From Biomphalaria glabrata (lineage: Eukaryota > Mollusca > Gastropoda > Planorbidae), in NCBI RefSeq assembly GCF_947242115.1, contig NC_074721.1, positions 4,778,001 through 4,842,000 of the forward strand: a DNA stretch of 64,000 nucleotides, read 5' to 3'. The notes beneath the pieces are model-generated. The model saw only the letters and a program-made list of their open reading frames with translations, was not told where the DNA came from and did not search any database. How positions within the stretch are numbered: position 1 is the first letter of the stretch; the number at the start of each line of letters is the position of its first letter. This document shows positions 50,701 to 62,700 of the stretch, piece after piece. The position numbers were made by a program, and so were the translations under genes.

Positions 50701-53700
50701 TGTCATTAGTGTAAAGAGTGTATAGTACAGGAGAAAGTACACAACCTTGTGGAGCACCCGTACATAGTACTCGAGTTGACGATTTGGTGTTGTTGACTTT
50801 AACATACTGGGGCCGTTGGGTTAAAAAGTTTAGAACCCATGCTTGCAAGTAAGGGCTTACATTTAAGTTACTCAGTTTGTTTATCATTAGATGTGGCTGT
50901 ATGGTATTGAAAGCCGAGGAGAAATCTACGAAGAGGACTCGTGCATATGTTTTGGGTATATCGAGATGCTTATAAAGCTGGTCCAAAAGCAATAGAATAT
51001 CATCCTCAGTTCCTCTAGCTGCTTTGTATGCAAATTGGTGAGGGTCTAGGCTGTTATTGACTTTTGCTACAAGTTGTTTAAGGATATATTTTTCAAAACA
51101 TTTCATAACAATAGGTGTTAGTGCTACTGGGCGGAAATCATTTAAGCAATCTATTTTTGGTTTCTTAGGCACTGGTATGATTTCTGAAGTTTTCCAGATG
51201 TTTGGAATTAGGCACGTTTGCAATGACTGGTTAAAGATATGACAGAAGATAGAAGAAATTTGCTCCGCACATAGCTTGATCAGCTTGCCACTAATTTTGT
51301 CTGGTCCACAAGCTTTTGTTACGTCTACTCTTTTAAATAACAATGTCACTTCATCCTCCGTTACAAAATTGACGTAGGGCTCTTGTTTTCCTTTTGGACA
51401 GAGTGTTGAAAAGTTCTTTGTGTAGATCAACAAAATCTTCTTTGTCAAAACGAGAATAAAAATAATTTAGTTCGTTGGAAGGTTCAGATCAGTAATATCT
51501 ATATACATATATCTAATCTAGCTATATCTGTGATGAACTGCGCAGTGGTTTCCAGATCAGGCAGTTCTCAGAATAGCTTTGGTTCTATAGGAGAGCTTTG
51601 GGGCCAGAGTCCTGTTCGGATCTCTAATTTAGTTTGCACCATTGAAGGACATGGTCAGCATTCTCTGGTGATGCTCCACAAGGGCAAGTTTCGCTCGTCC
51701 CGACATTTAACTTCCGGAACATATATTTTCTCATCCAGTGAACAAGCATTTTTTTTTGGGGGGGGGGGGGGGGGACTAAACAAGTATAATTACTGGTCGA
51801 TTTTGACTGACTGTAATTTGACAGCAGTCACAAGGTTAACAAAAAGAAAGCTAATTCCACAGTTCCGGAACATTATGCACGAGTGTAAAAGGTAAAATAC
51901 TGCACATTAAGTAAAATTGTATATTTATGGGGTTACTGTTATATAAAAAGACAACAGCAATTTTTTTAAAATTCTTAATTTGATTTAAAAAATTGCTAAC
52001 TCTTGTTGTAATTCCTTAACGTGGAGTGTGGAAAAAAAGAAACGTGAATATAATACAGTGTAAATATGAATTAAAAGCCATTCTAGCCAGTTAGCTAGAG
52101 TATCTTTCTAAGTTGTATATACATAAGTGGCCCGCCATTTCTAAATAAAAAAAATGCGGCCCTCGTTACAAAAAGGTTGCCCACCCCTGAACTAGACAGT
52201 TCTTTTCAAAAGCAACCAATTATCAAGGACTTCGTAGTCTATAGTATAGACTAGCCTTACACTGACCAGTTTTTTTCGAATCAGTCAGACTCACGATCTA
52301 TTTACTTCTTGGGAAAGGAGAGGCTTAGATGAAAATGTTACTTTTTTTCTTGAGTTGCTTATCCTAATGCCTTTAGATCTATATATATTACTGTACCATA
52401 GCTCTGGAATAGGCCGTCACTAAGCCCAAGAGCCTGTAAAAATGAAGCGATACGATTGGTTAAATCTAGTTTCCTTTTCAGTATTGTTGATGGAAGTGAC
52501 GTATGCCTAACCTAAAAACAAAATCTCAAAGAACCCCGTTTTTTTTTTGAGATGTCACGAATTTACTGTCTAATTTATTAAATATACATGTTTCTAAGCA
52601 TTTAAATAAAAAATGGTAAAATGTTTACTATTACAACTTTTTACGCAGAATTCAAATATGTTATTGTGCATAATTCGAAAAACCATCGGAGTTTCCCTTT
52701 AAACTATTAATTGTTGTAATAACTTGCAACTTACGGTTTCAAAAAAAAATCAAAAAAAATCAATAATACCAAGTACAAAATGTCAATCATTAATTATGAA
52801 CAAATTTGGATCTTCGTTCTTTGTGATAAACGTGAAAAACTGACCTTGTGTTGAGCACTCATTTATGCTCCTATGTATGGGACTTTGACTTTGTAATTGA
52901 TGAACTCCAGCTGGTATATTACAATGAACAGAGTAAATCAGGGGTTCTCAACCTGTGGGTCGCGACCCCCTTGGGGGTCGATTGACGATTTGCCAGGGGT
53001 CGCCAATGACATCGAAAAAGTGTATTGTTTCGTCTATCCTATATTGCTTTGTATGTGAGCAAGAGGGGGGGGGTCGCGGCAGAGTGGGGGATTGTAAAAA
53101 GGGGTGGCCGAGCTTAAAAGGTTGAGAACCGCTGGAGTAAATGATCATGAACTATATACAACTTCTCACTAACCTTGACTGCTCAACAGTTTTATATGGT
53201 CTGGACGTGTATGCTTTAACCTGTTTGTCTGGTGTGTTAGTGTAAGTGAAACTATAATGTTAATTTAAAAACAAAATCCATAAATAGTAAGTCTTTTTGG
53301 TATATCCGGTATAGGAAATACAAAAGTATCAAAGTATTTTCGTGAACACAAGACTACACCGTGTGCACTTCAGTACTTTTACCATCAAATTGTCTAATCT
53401 CTTTCGCTTCTTGCCCAAAGTCATTTGCATTTTTTACTTGGCAACAGTAGTCCCCATAGACATAAATAAATATAGACTGGAAAAAGGAAGTAACTTCATG
53501 TAACTTGAAAACATGTATATCTATTGTGTTCGGATTTCCGAAATATGAAAAGTTGCATGATCTTCATTCTTAGAGATTAAACAAAACTACACTGCCTCCT
53601 TATTTACAAGATTTTTAGGTGTGTATAGAAATGAATACTTAACTTTTAGACTGCTCATAAATGCTGTATAATAAAGTACACAAAATTGCAAGTCACAAAT

Positions 53701-56700
53701 GTTCGTTTCATAAAACTCTTTAATTGGCCAGTCTAGATTTATTTAGGTCTATGGGAGTCCCTCAATTTTACGCCTTTGATATTTTTTGGATTATTTTTGT
53801 TTTTTTTTTCAGAAACTCTCAAACTCCCTCTTTTTTTTTTTTCAACTCTAATCTCTTCTCCATTACCTTACGGTTAATTTTATACACTCAATTCTATCGC
53901 TACCACACAGCCGTCATTTCGTTTCCTCATCTTTTTTCTCCCTGACTGCGTTGTGTTGCTTATCAAACGTAAACGGGATCTTACAAATCAAAGTGTAAAG
54001 AAAGATCACGTTTCCTTAACTCTTTCTCTCCGTAATTATTTTTCCACGTTCCGATGGAATTATTCATTTTGCTCATTTTGTGTTTCACGACCCTGTTGTA
54101 ATTAAACTTCAAAAACTATTTTGGTTTGTTATCAGAAAATGTTATATTTGGTATTGAACTGTAGGAGAAGCGTGCTCTATTTATATAACACGAACTAAAG
54201 TTTATAAATCCAAAATTTAATTTAATTTAATGGGTTCAAATCAACGTTGGCATCGTCAGTTAGGAGAGAAAGAGTTAATACTGCTTAGATAAAAAAAAAA
54301 AAGATTTCTTCTTCAAACCTAAGCATTCCAGATAGTTCCATGTAAAAGTAAAATATTTATGCCTTTGATTCTTCTATCAATGCTGTCTTTGATTGTCCAG
54401 CTTGTCACACGGATCAAGATTTCATGCAATGATTTTTATATATTTTTTATTATCTTTTTTTCTATTACTAGTAAATATTAAAAAAAAACGCATAAACACT
54501 CATGTTGTTTATTTTTCAGATCATTGCTTGGATCCTAATATCTGTTCTGATCCTTACGGGGTCTGCGTCACAGTCTTACAGGGAGTAGAGTGCAATTGTA
54601 AAGAGGGTCTCATTCAAGGCAGTGATGGTGAATGTCAAGGTTAGTTATCAGCGTTTGGTCTTATAATGGGATAATGGACTTTTTGTTACGTTTTCATTTG
54701 GAGAACTCAAAATAGTAATTAAGCTTAACAATGAGTAAATACCTTGCGATCTATAGGACAAATGATGTAAAGATCATCTGTCACTTTGGCTCATTGTTAA
54801 TGAGGGTGTCATATTGCCAGCCCTATGACAAACTGCCTTTACTTTTCCCAACTTATTTCAGGTACCCATTAGAGTGGGGTCGACTCAGAGGCACCCGATA
54901 CATTCCGAATTGTTAAAAATCCCAGTCTTCACCATGATTTGAACTAGGTACCCCTTCGTTCAGAAGCCAAGCGCTTTACAACTCAGCCACTGCGCCTCCT
55001 TGAGTAACATAACTTCATAATATTTTAGTTATTCTGTAATCACTGGCATGGAGGAAAGGAGCTGATAGTCTCTAAACTAAACGTCTGTAGAGATCCCAAG
55101 AAGGTCACGTGATACACAATAAAGGCCCAAACAAACTTCCTTATCGAGGCAAAGATAGCGTTATAGACCACCGGCGGACAACGGCTTTGTCTGCATCAAG
55201 TATCGCAAAATATTCAGGTCACAAATGGGTTTTCGTAGTCTGTGAATTACTTCACTCAAATTTAATCTTCAGAATAGATGACATTGTTTTTGTCTATATA
55301 TTTAATATATGATCACTTTGCCTAATATTATTTACTGTTGTCGTTTAAAGACATAACACATGTTGACTGACATATTCTTTGAACTATGATATTGAGAAGT
55401 AAATGTTTCAGATCCAGGGCGCTGTGTGAATACAACTTGCTCCCACTTTTGTGGCGTGACAACGGAGAGCCCGTACAAGGAGCAGTGCTATTGTCCAAAG
55501 GGGATGAAACTCGATCCTATGAATGATACCCAGTGTATTGGTAAGCTTTGGTTATTAGTCACTAATTCACTTCGTTATAGATTATGGCATTTTGTTTTCC
55601 ACGCCATTACATCGAAAATAATGTTTAAAGAAATGAAAAACTATTAATTTGATTTATTGTTGAGAAATATTAGCCGAATTTCATGCTGTTCAATATTAGC
55701 TAATAATTTATTTGTTGTTTCTATAGAAACATATTGTAGGCTACATACAAAAACTGACAAGAGCATTTGAAATGAAGAAACAAAACCGAGACTAGAGGCA
55801 ATGATCACTGTCTGCTATTAAGATAGCCTTCTCTTTATTCAATTATTTTAAATCTATAATAATATAATTTACTGTTATTCTTTGCTATCTGTTGATATAT
55901 TTATAGTGATAGTGAATTTATAGTTATATAAATGTAGTGATATAGTTGTCAAATATAAACGATTAGGCTTCCCACTCAGCTTATTTGTATTATTTTAATC
56001 AATACCTAAATGTTCAATCTAGAGGCTTATACTTTGTCATTGGTTTTCCTGACTGATTCAGGTAACACACTCAAGCCTCTAATTGCATAAGGGAAGAGGG
56101 AGCACTTGTACCCATTTGTCCTAGCATATGAAATAAGAGAATTTGACCTTGCATTTGTGTTTCTCTGAGTATTTTATCTCTTAGATTGTGTGATGTGCTT
56201 TAGTGTTCGATCCACCTGACCTAAAGCATCTCTATTTTTTTTTTATTTTACTAATAGTGTTACTCTTGTCAAGTATGAATATTCATTTTTGTTATAAAAT
56301 TTAAATCTATTGCCGGAAATGAATGTTTCCAAATGTTCCAGAATGCAGCACGTGGTCGTATGGAGAAGAGTGCAGATACCAGTGCCCCTGTCACCTGGAT
56401 AACACCCTGACCTGTGACATGGCCAACGGGACATGCACGTGCCGCCCTGGCTGGACATCTGCAACATGTACCCAGGACGTCGATGAATGCGTCTCTCAGA
56501 ACCTGACGTGCGTGCCAGCGAGGGATAACTCTGTATGCTACAACACACCGGGCTCCTTCGATTGTCTGTGCTTACCAGGCTATGAAGTGGTCAACAGGAC
56601 ATATTGTGATGGTAAATACCTACATTTGTTTGTAAAGTTACGTACACTCTCAGGGCGATAACCGATATTGTATCCCTCACGGAATCATTTAAACATTCAT

Positions 56701-59700
56701 TGCTAGGTTGGAACCGGTGGTCCTGGGTTCGAATCCTGGTGAAGACTTGTTTTTTTTTTTTAAATTTCGGGATCCTTGGGCGCCTCTGAATATATCCAAC
56801 TCTAAAGGGTACCTGACATTAGTTGGGAAAAAGTAAATGCGGTTGATCGTTGTACTGGCCACACGTTACCCTTGTCAACGGTAGGCCACAGAAACAGGTG
56901 ACCTTTACATCCTTTGCTCTGTAGACCACAAGGTCTAAAAGTAGAACGTTTTTTTAACTTTTTTACTATGATGGATCTTTGACATCTATCTTGGGAAAAC
57001 TCGACGCTCAAAATGAATATTCCATACACCTGCTAGTCTAAATCCATCCGCATAAGCAAATAAGCCATTTAGACCAACTCTTATTATTATTTATTTGTTT
57101 TGCAGTGTTTCTGTTAACGCCAAATGAGAAGCACACTATCCATCTAGGAAGCATATCTCCAGGTGTGACCAAACCATCAATTTTATGGTCGACGGTTAAC
57201 GAGGGTGACATGTTATAAACACAACGATCAACCGAATTAACTTCCCCAATAAATTTGGAGGGACAGAGTGGATTCTTGAAAATACCAAGATTCAAACCCT
57301 ATACCCCTCGATTAAGAGGCCAAGCGCTTTACCGCCCTATATCTACCACTCTATATACTAGATGAAATATATTTATTAAAACAGTTACACACAATGTCAA
57401 CAGACTGTGGTAAAACGCTCACAGGCCCATCTGGTGTGTTGGTATCGCGTTCTCACGCTGAAGTCCTACAAGATTCAACGTTCTCTGAGTGTAACTGGAC
57501 AATTGTTGCACCTGTCGGCCAGTTGGTCACTCTCAGGTAAATTCTATATAAGAATAAAAATGAATATAAGTATTACATTCACACATTTCAGGGTAGGCCT
57601 TAGATAATTTGAGGCAATAGGCCACGTGAATTTGGTGGCCCCAAATGAGGTTGAAAAATGTTAAAATAACAGCGAAAACAAAAACACAATTTATCATAAA
57701 ACCTAGTGTTCTCCGACAATAACATTAGGCACAAGTCTCGATATTTCTTCTCTAAATATATTGTTTTGAATCTTGTTTGAGATCCCCAGTCGCCTAGTTG
57801 CCTATATCTAAAACTGGCCCTGCTCAGTTGTACAATGTTATATTTATACTGGCATACTCACCGGCCCCCGTTTATTTATTCTCAGATAGTTTATTTTGAC
57901 TGGGACCTTCCCCCTCCTTTTTGTTTCGCATTTTTAATAAAAAAAATGGTTAGCTTTTTAACGATCCCACAAACATATTTTATAAACCTGTGAATTTTAG
58001 TAACTCTTAATTACGCTAAATTGGAACGGCTCTTTCTCTCTCTTTCACTCTCTCCTTCTCTTTCACTCTTTCTCTTCTTTCTCCTTCTCTTTCATTCCTT
58101 CTCTTTCTCCAATTTATCGCTTCTTAGAAAAATATTTATACGCTCATTGATAGAAAGTATGACTGATGAATCGATACCATTACAGGCTATATATTTTTTT
58201 TATTAGCTTTGTACGATATGACTTCACGCCTACGGTTTATGGCTGCCGTGATTATGGCTACCTGGATGTCTACGATGGCAGAGACACTAATTCAACTTTA
58301 ATGTTCAGAGCGGCCAGAGACTATTTTTATTTATGGCCATGGTACAATGTACCAGCTTTTCTGAGAACAAAGGGAAACGCCATGTTCCTGATTAGGTACC
58401 CTGCGTCCTGCTCTGGACGGTACGGGTTCCGGTCATATGGATTAGACGCTTATTACTGGACACACGGTAAGTCTCTGTATATATAGTCTGACTTAGTCAT
58501 ATTACTTGCAAATAAAATAAATAGTTTCATTATTTTGAAGCTGTCTTAAATCCTAGTATGAACAATAATTTTCAAAGTGGCTTACTATTTTTAATTGGGG
58601 TCGCTATCTACTGTTGACACTAGAATTTTAGAAGGCTTCTGTGACATTACATGTCAGATAGAAGGCTAATGTGACTTTAAATGTCAGCTTGAAGGCTATT
58701 GCGATAGAAGACTACTTTGAATTTACATGTCAGATAGAAGGCTACTGTGACTTTAAAAGTCTGCTAAAAGGCTACTGCGATAGAAGGCTACTTTGAATTT
58801 AAATGTTTGCTAGAAGGATACTGTGACATTAAATGTCAGCTAGAAGTCTACTGCGACTTTAAATGTCAGCTAGAAGGCTACTGCGAGTTTAAATGTCAGC
58901 TGGAAGCCTACTGCCATTTTAAATGTCAGCTTGAAAGCTACTGTGACATTAAGATTAAATATCAGGTAGAAAGCTACTGCGACTTCAAATGTCAACGAGA
59001 AGGCTACTATTCCATAAATGTCAACTAGAACTCAGGCTACATACCATGAACTCCGTATAAAGTATTATAAACTGAAACAAGGAATTCAGTCATTAAACGT
59101 GACGCAGTTTACATTAGCTTAGAGATGTTAAGTGACAAATGATGTATTCAGCATGCATTCAGCAAAAAAAAGTTCCTCTTTCAGACCTTGCGGTCTTAAT
59201 GGCAGATGATGTAAAGATCATCTGTTTGTGTGGCCCCTCGTTTAACGAGGGTGGCATGTGGCCAGCACAACGACCAACCGCCTTTACTTTTCCCCATCTC
59301 AATTCAGGTTCCCATTTGAGGTGGGTGATTTCGAAGGCGCCTAAAGACCTCGAAATTAAAAAGCCCAGTCTTCACCGAGATTCGAACCCAGGGCCTTCGG
59401 TTTGGAGTCAAGCGCTTTATCGATCAGCCACCGCGCTTCCATTCAGCATAAACTTCAGCATAAAATATTGACAAATGAAGACAGTCTCTGGTCAACGAAA
59501 CATAAATATAAGCGACTTTGACGATTAGAACAATATCGCAGATATCCCTGGTTGTTAAAAAATATCTGCTAACAGATAAACTGACTTGTGGAAATGTTTT
59601 AAAGTTATTTTTCTTGTTCGGAATCGCAACTTATTGAATAATAACACTAGGATTCCTAGAATTACACAATGCAATAACAAGGAAACTCGGAGTTTACCTA

Positions 59701-62700
59701 GCGCTACATACAAACACATCTCAGCCTGTCTACTCCAAAAAAGAATCCTCTGCCCAGTTCTATTTTTGTTGTTCCTTCATATAGAACGCCAGCAAAAAAT
59801 AAAAAGATAATAAAAGACAACGCCCACAGGCTGAAAAATAAAAGCAAGCAAGCATCTGATAATTATCAAAGCGAAATATCAGCAAAAACATTATATGTCA
59901 TTGTTTCTAAAAGTTATACCGGTGGCTCCCCTTTTATTGTTCAGTTCTATTCAAAACAATTCATTCAGATATAAATATGTGTGCTTCAAATGATACCAAT
60001 ACCTACTCAGTAAAGGGGTAACAAGCTAACAACAATATAAGACACTAGATTTAGAATTAAAATTAGATTAATGAATTTTCCATAAATCTAGTCCGTTTAT
60101 TTTATTTTGTTGTTGCTGTTTTTAGAAATTGAGTTTCGGGCATAAATTTTAAGTGTTTTGCATGCTAGAGAAAGAGTTAAAGAAGCAGCAGTTTCCCCCA
60201 TTACAAAACGCATTCTGGCGTTCTGAGCCTCTGAAATTCTTTTCCCTGGAGTCTACAAAGCTGTTTCTCAAAAGTCTAAAAAAGTCCAAAAGTGTTTCCT
60301 TGCAATCAGGGCACACCATTCATCGTAGCATAGTAAAAAAAAGAAAAGGTCAAACTAACTCTTTCTCTCCGTAATTATTTACCATATAAGACTAAGACTA
60401 AGACTGCTTTATTGATCCTTACGGAAATTTGTTGTGATTACAAGGACTCTTTTCTCATATAAAGACAACAAAACAGAAAAATACACATAAATACAACAGA
60501 CAATATAATGAGTTCATTCAGCGACTACACACAGGTATCTTGGATCATTTCATGTTCCCTGATTCTGGTGGAATAAACGCTGGTATCGTCAGTTAGGAGA
60601 GAAAGAGTTAAGTCAAATAAATAAAGTTGCTGCACTTGCCTAAAATTATTCGGGGGAGATTCGAGGTACACACACAACACGAGTAAGTCTATAATGTTCA
60701 AGATCGACATTAGGTCAGCTTTGTGTCCAATGTAAGACATTTTGTCTCAGTTGGCCCAGTTTGAGAAACGCTGTTATAAGGAATATATATATGTGGCTCC
60801 TTCTATCTCGGTAGACCCAGATGAGTCATAAGCCTATTAATATGTTAAACCAGTGATGCCCAACATAAATCGACCTGCGGGCCATTTTAATTTCCGACAC
60901 TGGTGTCGCGGGCCACATAAAGGAAAGGTACAAAAATTAAATGAAATTGACCTGAAACTACTTGATTAGAAACCCGTGGATCTAGCACTTACAATCATTA
61001 ATGGGATATTAGTATCTTTTTTTTTTCATGCGTCTGAAAACGGCTTCATTTCTCTACTAAAAATTTGAGCAACAGTGTAACTACCTTTACCAACGACTCA
61101 TATTCTTGACTCTTTTTGATAAATATTAACATTAATCTTCCAATCGCTAGACGTAGTTTAACAATCTTTTTATTCAAATGGCGTCAAATTTGTTTTATAT
61201 TTGCGTTTAAAAAAACAACAGTCAGACTTTATTTACAACTCAAAAATATTGGCTTATTATCATGTTCTTCCAAAAAAGTAATTTTTTTTTCGATAAATTC
61301 TACATTAAGAGTCTCAAAAACGATTGATGGTACCAATCAATCGGAGTAAAATTGATGTCCCTAAGGTAGGTAAAGAGACATTTTTAAACCTTTTCTTGGG
61401 GGGGGGGGGTAGCGGATTTTATATACTTTGTGCCGACATTTCGGCGGGCCGGACGGACCACGTAGCGGGCCGAATGTAACCACGTCGCGGGCCGGATCTG
61501 CCCCGCGGGCCGTTTTTTGGGCATCACTGTGTTAAACTATTAGCTTCTCATCCTTTTGTACAAGATAATTAGAGTTTGAGATTCTTTTTTTGACAGACAA
61601 TTTATTATATCTGAGCTGTGCAGTTTTAAACACTAACACATCATCTCTTGCATAAATATCACGCATGGATATATGGATTGAAAGACATTATTTAAAAGTG
61701 TGCACTAGATACAAGTAATTTACTATTTTGGTGGCCTATTCATGTTAGACGCTTTAGGCTCTTGTATCATACTACTAACTACTTATACAATATAGAACAT
61801 TTATAGACTTCGATTTTTATAATTAGTTGAAAACTGAGTCAATTGAAATAGGTTTTTTACTTTTTTGTTCAGAATGTCGTTCTAACATGTATGATGCGAC
61901 ATGTTCCACTCCATGTCAGTGTCACCCAAACAACACAGCCACCTGCGACTATTTCAATGGTCGCTGCACGTGTAATCTAGGATGGACGGGATACGACTGC
62001 TCTATTGATATTGACGAGTGTGCCCAGGACCCTTTCCGATGCCCTAACTACTCCCTGTGCGTCAATCTGCCAGGGGCGTACGAGTGTCAGTGTAAGGATG
62101 GGCTCACTCTGAATTCTAGTCAACTTTGCTCCTGTAAGTAGGCCTAATATATGTCTTGAATTGTTTTACTGTTCTTTGTGGTACACATTTTAAACACTTG
62201 AGTCATCGAAATACAATATAAATCCTCTTCAACTGCAATTATCCAGTGTCACTCACCCGCAAGTCAACCACATTTTTAAAGTGGCATATATGAGGAATTA
62301 TGGCATACTTCATTCAACTTAAGTTTTACGGACGAAAAAAAAATGAACATTATTTTAGACTGATATTTCATTTATTATGATCAGTTATGTTAAGAACTTT
62401 ATGGTAGCACCAAATAGTTACCCAAGACCATAGACATAAATAAATATAGACTGGCCGAAGGAAGTAACTTCATGTAACTTGAAAACATGTACATCTATTG
62501 TATTCGGATTTCCGAATTATGAAAAATTGCATGATCTTCATTCTTAGAGATTGAACAAAACTACACTGCCTCCTTATTTACAATATATATATAGGTGTGT
62601 GGCTGAAATAGATATGAATACTTAACTTTTATACTGCTCATAAATGCTGTTTAATAAAGTACACAAAATTGCAAAAAAGTCACAAATTTTCGTTTCATAA

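Larger units (their letters stand above)
48781..52189. mobile_element. Decayed hAT element, 3.4 kb, containing LINE insertions
   Basis: Left end CAGGGTGTTTTATGCGGC and right end GGTTGCCCACCCCTG, flanked by the exact 8-bp duplication AACTAGAC (48773-48780 and 52190-52197). Remains of a hAT transposase lie inside at about 49260-49740, and LINE fragments fill 49807-51720. It occupies much of the 6.5-kb intron 4 of the CUB/EGF gene. Confidence 0.75.

Noticed and set aside
58807-59028. Cys-rich decapeptide repeat gene
   Set aside because: Earlier repeat copies contain stops, no splice sites frame it, and it lies in an intron; kept only as a low-interest finding.
59380-59440. tRNA gene on the minus strand
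   Set aside because: Same reason: head of a family B SINE, no cloverleaf with a full acceptor stem.
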